6,478 bases of DNA, from NCBI GenBank assembly GCA_937899155.1, contig CALDJM010000003.1, forward strand, positions 1 through 6,478, written 5' to 3'. Shown piece after piece: positions 1 through 5,589 of this stretch. A model generated the notes under the pieces. The model ran no database searches, had not been told where the DNA came from, and saw only the letters and a list, made by a program, of their open reading frames with translations. Positions within the stretch are counted from its first letter, which is position 1. Each line of letters opens with the position of its first letter. A program made the translations under genes and the position numbers. Source of the stretch: an uncultured bacterium. GTDB lineage: Bacteria > Patescibacteriota > Dojkabacteria > SC72.

Positions 1-46
1 AATTATCTGTAATTCATAATTTAAAGCAAATGCTCTAAAAGGGATT

Positions 47-199
47 ATGAGTTGTGCAAAGGGCAAACATGAGGTTGCTGTTATGTTAAATCCAAACAAT
101 GAAGTTATTTATATCCTTGATAGTAATACTGAAGGTAATGAGTATTTTGAAACTATATTTTCTACGATAAAGCCACAGGAGAGTAGAAAGTTGAAGTAA
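47..199 (+). CDS. Small hypothetical protein (50 aa), possibly a gene remnant
   Basis: I do not recognise this protein. The frame is open from position 20, after an in-frame TAA at 17-19, to the TAA at 197-199, and the only ATG near its start is at 47. A purine-rich AAAAGGG (37-43) precedes the ATG, but only 3 nt away, which is closer than usual for a ribosome binding site. The product has a hydrophobic centre (VAVMLNP, then VIYILD) like two beta strands joined by an NPNNE turn, followed by a polar, lysine-rich tail (QESRKLK). It has no signal peptide and no membrane segment. Another frame is open from the window edge to a TAA at 36-38, so an upstream gene could end just before this one. Alternatively this could be the tail of a frameshifted longer gene. 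It converges on uvrC with no base between the two stop codons. The protein-like beta pattern is the main argument that it is real. Confidence 0.35.
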   Translation: MSCAKGKHEVAVMLNPNNEVIYILDSNTEGNEYFETIFSTIKPQESRKLK

Positions 200-1675
200 C
201 TATTTTCTGAAATATTCGTATATATTTTTACTTATTCGCCTATTATTTAAAACCTCATTTATCTCCTCTAGGCTTGCTTTCTTAATACCCTCTATATCCT
301 TAAATACTTTTAGAAGCTTTACCCTACTCTTCTGTCCAACTCCTGTAATTTTATCTATCTCAGATATTTGCTGATTTCTTCTTCTAGCTTTTCGATGATG
401 AAGAATCGCAAACCTGTGAGCTTCATCTCTCAGGTCTATTAAGAGGTCTTTATTAAAGATATCTAACTTCTCAACCTTCTTATTTTCTCTATTCATAAAC
501 CAAAATTCATCCAACAATCTTCCTCCCTTTCTTTTATATTTCCTTCCTTTTGTTATTCCTAATAAATATATATCTTCAGGTATATGGCTCTCTAAAACAG
601 AAAGTTGTGCTTTCCCACCATCTATTAGAATTAGATTAGGTAGAGAGTTGTATTTCTCACTATGTTTAGGATTCAGTCGCCTTGTTATGGCTTCTTTTAG
701 CATATGCATATCATTTGGTGTATCTAAACTCCTTATCTTAAAAATTCTGTACTCCCCTCTCTTAATCTCTCCGTTTTCTGCTACTACCATAGAGGCATAT
801 GCATCTTTTCCTTGAATATTTGATATATCGTAGCATTCAATTCTGTTTAATGTTTTCAAACCTAACTCTATTTTTAAATCTTTAAAATTGGATTCTAAAA
901 GCTTTTTTCTTCTAGCAATATACTCTTGAGAGCTTTCGTTATATTCAAAATCTATCTTCTCTCCCAGATATTTTAAATCAACAATTTTATCTCTTAACTC
1001 TCCTGCTTTCTCGTACTCCTTTCTTTTAGAATACTGTTTCATTTGAGATTCTAGTTTCGCTATCTGTCCTCTTTTTCTGCCTTTTAGGAATTTGAGTATT
1101 TCATTAATATTTCTTCTATATTCTTTCTCCGAGATATGTCCTTGGTATGGTCCAGGACAGAGACCTATGTGATAGTACATACACTCTCTTTCTCTTTGTG
1201 CTTTCTCGGGTGAACAAGTACAGAACGGGTAGAGTTTTCTTAGGTATGTAAAGACTCTTCTTGCAGAGTGTGAGTTAGGATATGGACCGAAAAGCTCTCC
1301 CTTTTTTAATTCTTTGTTTGTTATGTTTCTACTTATCTTTACTGTAGGGAATTTATCTTTTGTTGATACATATATCCATGCATATGATTTGTCGTCTTTA
1401 AGTTCTGTATTATATTTAGGTTTTAATTCTTTAATTAAAGCTGATTCTAATACTAAAGATTCTATTTCATTATTTGTTTCTACAACCTCTATATTCTCTA
1501 TATACGGAATCATTTTCTTTACATACGGTCTGTCATACAGAGTGTCATTAAAGTATGATTTAACCCTATTTCTTAGATTTAGGGCTTTACCTATGTAGAG
1601 GATTTTGTTGTTTTTGTCATAGAATTTATATACTCCTGATTTTAGAGGTAGTAGTTCTAATTGGTCTGTTTTCAT
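200..1675 (-). CDS. uvrC: UvrABC system protein C (excinuclease subunit, compact form)
   Basis: UvrC makes the two incisions flanking a DNA lesion after UvrA and UvrB load on damage, in cytoplasmic nucleotide excision repair. Domains in order: GIY-YIG nuclease (about 12-95; GVY with Y16, YIG with Y27, R37, E77 and N89 matching the known active-site pattern) for the 3' cut; a Cys cluster (152-177); a UVR helical pair (about 204-239) that contacts UvrB; an RNase H-like nuclease (about 278-432) with the Asp-Asp-His set D283 (YDIS), D352 (IDGG) and H420 (RDEAHRF) for the 5' cut; and a C-terminal helix-hairpin-helix region (439-491). At 491 aa it is short against the usual 550-620. Much of the segment between the UVR motif and the second nuclease is absent. 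The second hairpin has lost its glycines (NNRRIS). The fourth expected Fe-S cysteine is Tyr177. The ATG at 1675 has no Shine-Dalgarno but sits about 7 nt after a TATAAT box, supporting this start and a leaderless mRNA. Family assignment is secure. Confidence 0.97.
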   Translation of the reverse strand: MKTDQLELLPLKSGVYKFYDKNNKILYIGKALNLRNRVKSYFNDTLYDRPYVKKMIPYIENIEVVETNNEIESLVLESALIKELKPKYNTELKDDKSYAWIYVSTKDKFPTVKISRNITNKELKKGELFGPYPNSHSARRVFTYLRKLYPFCTCSPEKAQRERECMYYHIGLCPGPYQGHISEKEYRRNINEILKFLKGRKRGQIAKLESQMKQYSKRKEYEKAGELRDKIVDLKYLGEKIDFEYNESSQEYIARRKKLLESNFKDLKIELGLKTLNRIECYDISNIQGKDAYASMVVAENGEIKRGEYRIFKIRSLDTPNDMHMLKEAITRRLNPKHSEKYNSLPNLILIDGGKAQLSVLESHIPEDIYLLGITKGRKYKRKGGRLLDEFWFMNRENKKVEKLDIFNKDLLIDLRDEAHRFAILHHRKARRRNQQISEIDKITGVGQKSRVKLLKVFKDIEGIKKASLEEINEVLNNRRISKNIYEYFRK

Positions 1676-1681
1676 ATTTTA

Positions 1682-1710
1682 ATTATACAGGAGTGTTAAG
1701 GATATCCGAA
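1682..1710 (-). promoter_or_regulatory. Candidate uvrC promoter, leaderless type
   Basis: On the minus strand a perfect TATAAT (1687 down to 1682) lies just before the uvrC ATG at 1675. The normal distance from a -10 box to the transcription start would place +1 on or next to the A of the start codon. The best -35 match at 17-bp spacing is TTCGGA (1710-1705), which is weak (3 of 6). No ribosome binding site lies between the box and the ATG, which fits a leaderless transcript. The -10 match is seen directly; transcription start and leaderless initiation are inferred. Confidence 0.5.
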
Positions 1711-1712
1711 AG

Positions 1713-1741
1713 TGGAAAAAAGATGTGGCTTATAGTATAAT
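1713..1741 (+). promoter_or_regulatory. Candidate promoter for the 84-aa hypothetical gene
   Basis: A perfect TATAAT at 1736-1741 is preceded, at exactly 17 bp spacing, by TGGAAA at 1713-1718 (4 of 6 against TTGACA). Transcription would begin near 1748 and give a leader of about 38 nt containing a (GTT)n stretch and then the ribosome binding site. It lies back to back with the uvrC promoter in the 110-bp divergent gap. Confidence 0.5.
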
Positions 1742-2085
1742 ATAGGTGTTGTTGTTCTTTACAATAGAAGAAGAAAGGAAATGAAATGGGAAGTCTGTAT
1801 GTAACTAAAAAAGAGGTTGAAGAGGCCTTTAAGTTCTATGACATAGATCCAAAGCTTTGTCAGTATTTGGCAGAGAAATTTTTTGATGAGATAAGATGGG
1901 TAAGGCTTACTAAAGAGAATTTTGAAGATGAAATAATAAGGGTTGGAAAACATATTTCCCAAGAATATTATAACAAACTTTTCTTTATTTTCTCTGAAGA
2001 AGGCATACAAGATTTTAAACAAAATCTTGGTATTTTCTAACAAATAAATAACAACCAAAAAGAACAACAACAAAAAGCACCTATA
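1741..2085. repeat. Inverted repeat flanking the 84-aa gene (possible mRNA 5'-3' pairing)
   Basis: TGTTGTTGTTCTTT (1747-1760), at the predicted 5' end of the small gene's transcript, is the exact reverse complement of AAAGAACAACAACA (2059-2072), which lies after its stop codon. The left arm extends outward as TATAGGTG (1741-1748). Its complement CACCTATA recurs at 2078-2085, displaced by a 7-base insert CAAAAAG that forms part of the terminator stem. The low-complexity GTT/AAC character makes chance a real alternative. Confidence 0.4.
1786..2040 (+). CDS. Hypothetical protein (84 aa)
   Basis: I do not recognise the family. The start is well supported: AAAGGA (1774-1779) lies 6 nt before the ATG at 1786, and a promoter-like TATAAT/TGGAAA pair lies upstream. 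The ATG at 1781 is out of frame and soon hits a stop. The product is soluble-looking, with no signal peptide or membrane segment. It is rich in charged and aromatic residues, with stretches that look helical: TKKEVEEAFKFYDI (7-20), LCQYLAEKFFDEIRW and the C-terminal EYYNKLFFIFSEEGIQDFK. There is a single Cys (C25), no metal-binding set and no helix-turn-helix that I can identify. It appears monocistronic, flanked by the divergent uvrC promoter on the left and a strong hairpin terminator on the right. A small helical binding or adaptor protein is possible, but that is a guess. The presence of promoter, ribosome binding site and terminator makes it a credible real gene. Confidence 0.65.
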   Translation: MGSLYVTKKEVEEAFKFYDIDPKLCQYLAEKFFDEIRWVRLTKENFEDEIIRVGKHISQEYYNKLFFIFSEEGIQDFKQNLGIF

Positions 2086-2145
2086 ATGGTAAAACAAAAT
2101 CTGTTTGTATATACAAACGATAGTTTTAACCTAAGGTGCTTTTTT
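2072..2145. terminator. Nested bidirectional hairpin terminator between the 84-aa gene and dnaE
   Basis: The outer stem AAAAAGCACCT (2072-2082) pairs with AGGTGCTTTTT (2134-2144) over 11 bp. It ends in a T tract on the plus strand (2140-2145) and, read in reverse, in a T tract on the minus strand too, so it can stop both converging transcripts. Inside it GGTAAAAC (2088-2095) pairs with GTTTTAACC (2123-2131) with one bulged A. At the core is a perfect 16-bp palindrome GTTTGTATATACAAAC (2103-2118). The whole element can fold as one long interrupted hairpin. It starts 31 nt after the stop of the 84-aa gene, and its other end lies within 5 nt of the dnaE stop at 2150. Confidence 0.85.
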
Positions 2146-2149
2146 CATT

Positions 2150-5100
2150 TTAAAATGGAAATATATTCATCCATTTCCTACACTCATCATCTATTGAAAT
2201 CTTCTTTTTAAGCTCAACTATCTTATTCTTACCATTACTGTTTACAATTATCCTAACAGCATTATCACCATCAGAATTAGCAATATACTCTTTTAATTGT
2301 GCAATATCTTCACCACTATGCTCAGATGTTATCTTAAAGGTTATCCCATCAAAAACACTGTTATGTTTAGAAGGGTCTATTATTTTCATTTTTTCTATTA
2401 TTATACTTTTCTCACCATTTCTAACATTTAGTTTACCAACAATTAGTGCTGGAACATTCTCTTGCATAATATCTTTAAGTTCTTCATATGCTCTTGGAAA
2501 TACAATACCATCTGTCCTACCTGTTTTATCTTCTATTGTCAAAAATGCCATCATATCACCTTTCTTTGTCGTTATCTTTCTAATCTTTGCTACCATTACA
2601 CCAAGAACAAGAAGGTCATTGTTTTTCTTCTTCTCAAGAGCTTCTTCCAGATTTGTTACATTCTTTTTAATAAAAAGCTCCTGAAGAGTATCCAGTGGGT
2701 GGCTTGAGAAGTAGAGGCCTAAAAGCTCTTTCTCCCATTGCAGTATTAAAGCTCGATCTGTTTCTGTATCCTGCTCAAGTGGAGTTGTTGCTACTCGATT
2801 ATGCCCTTGTTCATCTTGACCAAGAGAGAAGAAATCAAACTGTCCTACACTTCTAGCTTTTCTATCATCTTTTTCCTTCTCATATACAATTGGAAGAGTT
2901 TTTAAAATATCTAATCTATCTCCAAAACTATCCATACAACCAGCCATTATTAAATACTCCATGGCTTTCTTTCCAACATTTTCATAGTTTCTATGTACAA
3001 AGTCATCTAGATTCTGATATTCGCCATTCTCTTCTCTTTCTTTAATTATTGCTTTAACCAAATCTCCTCCTACATTTTTTATACCACCAAGACCAAACCA
3101 TATACTGTTACTATCATCTGCTGTGAAGTAGTATCCACTCTTATTTATATGTGGTGCAAGAACATTTATACCCAACCTTTTACACTCTTTTAAGTCAAGA
3201 ATTACTCTGTCAAATTTATCAACATCTCCCTCTAGGAGTGCCGCCATATATTCTAGTGGGTAGTTTGCTTTAAGATATGCTGTCCAGTATGAAATTGTGG
3301 CATATGATGCACTATGTGCCTTGTTAAAACCGTAGTTAGCAAACATAAGTAGTTTGTCCCAAAGAACTTCTACTTTATCTTTGTCAAAACCATTAGCTAT
3401 TGCTCCTTCCAGAAATGCTGGTTTCTCTCTTTCCATATCTTCAACCTTTTTCTTTCCCATAGCTCTTCTTAGAACATCTGCTTTTCCAAGGGAGTATCCT
3501 GCAACTATCTGGGCAATTCTCATAACTTGTTCTTGATATGTGATGACTCCTCTTGTGACTGCAAGTACTGGTTCTAATTCATCGAAGATATAGTCGGGTT
3601 CCTGTTTTCCTTCTTTCACAGCTTGATATTCGGTGATAAATTGCATAGGACCAGGTCTATATGCTGCGAGAATATAGCAGATGTCTTCTAGGTTTTCTGG
3701 CTTGAGAGTTCTAATAGTTCTTTTCATACCTTCACTTTCCATTTGGAAAATACCTACAGTATGACCAGATTTAATTAAATCAAAAGCCTCCTGATTTTTA
3801 AAATCAATATTATGAAGGTCTATTTTCTCTCCCCTACTTCTTTCTATCTTTTTTATGGCTGCACCTATGACATGAAGGTTTCTTAATCCTAAGAAGTCAT
3901 ATTTCATTAAACCTAAAGGTTCGATATCAAACATTTCATACTGAGTCATTCCAATGCCTTCACCGTGTGCATCTCTTTGGATTGGACAGTACTCTACTGC
4001 TGGTTTTGGGGTTATTATAATGCCACAAGCATGAGTTGATACACCTCTGCATAGACCTGATACTTTTCTAACAATGTTTGCTAAATGTTTTGTTTCTTCT
4101 GAAGAATTGATTAGTTGTGCAAATTCAGGATTGTTTTCAATCATATGGTCTATACTTTTAGACCTACCAAAAACAATCTCAACCATCTTAGAAAGTGAGT
4201 CTGCTATCTTTAAGTCTATACCTATTACCCTTGCGACATCTCTAATAGCCTGTCTTGTTTGAAGCTTACTAAATGTACCTATCTGTTTAACTGAATCTAT
4301 ACCGTATTTATCTATTGTATATTGAATTACCTCATCTCTTCTTTGGTCAGCAATATCAATATCAAAATCTGGAGGACTTGGTCTTTCAGGATTAAGAAAT
4401 CTTTCGAAGTAAAGCTCCCATGATATTGGTTCAATGTTTGTAATACCAACAGCATATGCCACGACAGAGCCACATCCTGAGCCTCTCATACCAACAACAA
4501 TACCCTCTTTTTTACAAAACTGTACAAAATCTCTAACAACTAAGAAGTAATCGTCATATCCTTTCTTATCTATTAGCTCTAATTCATAATCAACTCTCTT
4601 TGTTAATTCTTCTGTAACTTCTGGATATTTTTCTTTTATGCCTTCGTATGCAAGCTTCCTGAGATATGTTTTTGATGTTTCTCCTTTTGGAAGGTCTAAA
4701 TATTTAGTTTCTACTCTCTCAAAGGTAATATCGTACTCCTCTACCATATCTGATATTTTCTGTGTGTTCTCAATTGCTTCAGGTAGATCACTGAATAGTT
4801 CCTTCATTTCCTCTGGGGTTTTAACATAGAATTCATTTGTTGGCATTCTCCTTCTTTTAGGGTCGTCCATGGTCAAACCATCAGAAATACACCAGAGAAC
4901 CTCCTGAATTTCTGCATCCTCTTTGTTTAGATAGTGGGCATCACATGTTGCAACTAGTGGAAGATTTAATTCTTTTGCAATCCTGATTAAGTCTTCATTT
5001 ACCTTGTTTTGCTCCTCCATACCATTTCTTTGGACTTCGATATAGAAGTGGTCTTTGAAAATCTCAGAATATGTCTGAGCATTCTTTTTGGCTGTTTTGT

Positions 5101-5548
5101 AGTCATCATTTAGTAGAGGTTGAGCTACTGGACCTGCAAGACAAGCCGATGTTGCTATCAATCCCTCTGAATACTTCTTAAGGGTATCAACATCAACTCT
5201 GGGTCGGTAGTAGAAGCCTTCCATATGACCTGCAGAAACAAGTTTAACCAAATTTCGATATCCTGCTAAATTCTTAGCAAGCAAAATCATATGAAAATAG
5301 TTATTATCTATCCCATACTCCTTGTCCTCCATTTTTCTGGGTGCAATATATATCTCACAACCAATGATTGGTTTAAGACCTGCAGACTTCATTGCAGATT
5401 GAAATTTAAAGACACCATACATATTACCGTGATCGGTAATTGCACAGGAAGTCATTTTATTTGCTTGAAGCTTCTCTATTAATTCCTGAATTCTTATTGT
5501 TGCATCAAGCAAAGAGTACTCCGTATGTAGGTGTAAATGAGTAAACAT
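2150..5548 (-). CDS. dnaE: DNA polymerase III subunit alpha, DnaE type with PHP domain
   Basis: This is the catalytic subunit of the chromosomal replicase, extending DNA at the fork together with the sliding clamp and clamp loader. The N-terminal PHP domain (1 to about 270) keeps a full metal-site pattern: H6 and H8 (HLHLH), D15, H40 (TDHG), E65 (GCEIY), H86, C136, D203 and H205 (CDAHYL). In E. coli several of these are lost, so 3'-5' proofreading by this domain is plausible here. The C-family polymerase core follows, with GSGCGS (356-361), metal-binding D396 and D398 in PDFDID, and D551 in KYDFLGL. Fingers motifs AAYRPGPMQ (628-636) and LRRAMGKKK (693-701) are present. Next come a helix-hairpin-helix region (about 795-875, GLGGIKNVG), a likely clamp-binding motif QFDFF (903-907), an OB fold (about 975-1055) and a short C-terminal domain. 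The length of 1132 aa is close to the 1160 of E. coli. The ATG at 5548 starts exactly at the PHP domain, though no clear Shine-Dalgarno precedes it. Confidence 0.98.
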   Translation of the reverse strand: MFTHLHLHTEYSLLDATIRIQELIEKLQANKMTSCAITDHGNMYGVFKFQSAMKSAGLKPIIGCEIYIAPRKMEDKEYGIDNNYFHMILLAKNLAGYRNLVKLVSAGHMEGFYYRPRVDVDTLKKYSEGLIATSACLAGPVAQPLLNDDYKTAKKNAQTYSEIFKDHFYIEVQRNGMEEQNKVNEDLIRIAKELNLPLVATCDAHYLNKEDAEIQEVLWCISDGLTMDDPKRRRMPTNEFYVKTPEEMKELFSDLPEAIENTQKISDMVEEYDITFERVETKYLDLPKGETSKTYLRKLAYEGIKEKYPEVTEELTKRVDYELELIDKKGYDDYFLVVRDFVQFCKKEGIVVGMRGSGCGSVVAYAVGITNIEPISWELYFERFLNPERPSPPDFDIDIADQRRDEVIQYTIDKYGIDSVKQIGTFSKLQTRQAIRDVARVIGIDLKIADSLSKMVEIVFGRSKSIDHMIENNPEFAQLINSSEETKHLANIVRKVSGLCRGVSTHACGIIITPKPAVEYCPIQRDAHGEGIGMTQYEMFDIEPLGLMKYDFLGLRNLHVIGAAIKKIERSRGEKIDLHNIDFKNQEAFDLIKSGHTVGIFQMESEGMKRTIRTLKPENLEDICYILAAYRPGPMQFITEYQAVKEGKQEPDYIFDELEPVLAVTRGVITYQEQVMRIAQIVAGYSLGKADVLRRAMGKKKVEDMEREKPAFLEGAIANGFDKDKVEVLWDKLLMFANYGFNKAHSASYATISYWTAYLKANYPLEYMAALLEGDVDKFDRVILDLKECKRLGINVLAPHINKSGYYFTADDSNSIWFGLGGIKNVGGDLVKAIIKEREENGEYQNLDDFVHRNYENVGKKAMEYLIMAGCMDSFGDRLDILKTLPIVYEKEKDDRKARSVGQFDFFSLGQDEQGHNRVATTPLEQDTETDRALILQWEKELLGLYFSSHPLDTLQELFIKKNVTNLEEALEKKKNNDLLVLGVMVAKIRKITTKKGDMMAFLTIEDKTGRTDGIVFPRAYEELKDIMQENVPALIVGKLNVRNGEKSIIIEKMKIIDPSKHNSVFDGITFKITSEHSGEDIAQLKEYIANSDGDNAVRIIVNSNGKNKIVELKKKISIDDECRKWMNIFPF

Positions 5549-5567
5549 AACATGTGTTGCCCCAATT

Positions 5568-5576
5568 TGATATACT
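5568..5576 (+). promoter_or_regulatory. Candidate extended -10 promoter for the lysozyme-like gene
   Basis: TGATATACT (5568-5576) is an extended -10 element: TG, one base, then TATACT, 5 of 6 to consensus. The ATG at 5584 follows 8 nt after the box, so transcription would start at or beside the start codon and give a leaderless mRNA like that proposed for uvrC. I find no convincing -35, which extended -10 promoters often do without. If this is correct, the GTG at 5554 lies upstream of the transcript and cannot be the start. Confidence 0.45.
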
Positions 5577-5580
5577 AGAT

Positions 5581-5589
5581 ATTATGACA
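5581..5589 (-). promoter_or_regulatory. Candidate extended -10 promoter for dnaE
   Basis: Read on the minus strand, 5589-5581 gives TGTCATAAT: TG, one base, then CATAAT, 5 of 6 to the -10 consensus. Initiation would fall near 5574, leaving a leader of about 25 nt before the dnaE ATG at 5548. The box lies over the ATG of the divergent gene at 5584. The -35 candidate at 17-bp spacing is poor (TTTTCT). In the leader GGGG (minus strand, 11 nt before the ATG) is the only possible, and poor, ribosome binding site. Confidence 0.3.

Noticed and set aside
3..38. Short frame from the window edge ending in TAA at 36-38 as the tail of an upstream gene
   Set aside because: Only 11 codons are visible, too few to support a coding call in AT-rich DNA.
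1314..1598. 94-codon plus-strand open frame inside uvrC
   Set aside because: It lies wholly antisense to the conserved GIY-YIG region of uvrC, with no start signal and no recognisable protein character.
1676..1785. Possible riboswitch or small RNA in the uvrC/84-aa gene divergent gap
   Set aside because: The 110 bp are explained by two promoters and a ribosome binding site, and no strong stem-loop or conserved aptamer core is visible.
1759..2097. 112-codon minus-strand open frame opposite the 84-aa gene, giving a very hydrophobic product
   Set aside because: It is antisense to a frame with a clear ribosome binding site and promoter, would start inside the terminator hairpin, has no ribosome binding site of its own, and its Phe/Leu/Ile richness is what antisense AT-rich coding DNA gives.
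5554..5583. GTG start at 5554, adding 10 residues to the lysozyme-like protein
   Set aside because: No ribosome binding site precedes it, it almost touches the dnaE start codon, and an extended -10 promoter box lies between it and the ATG at 5584. It cannot be fully excluded.
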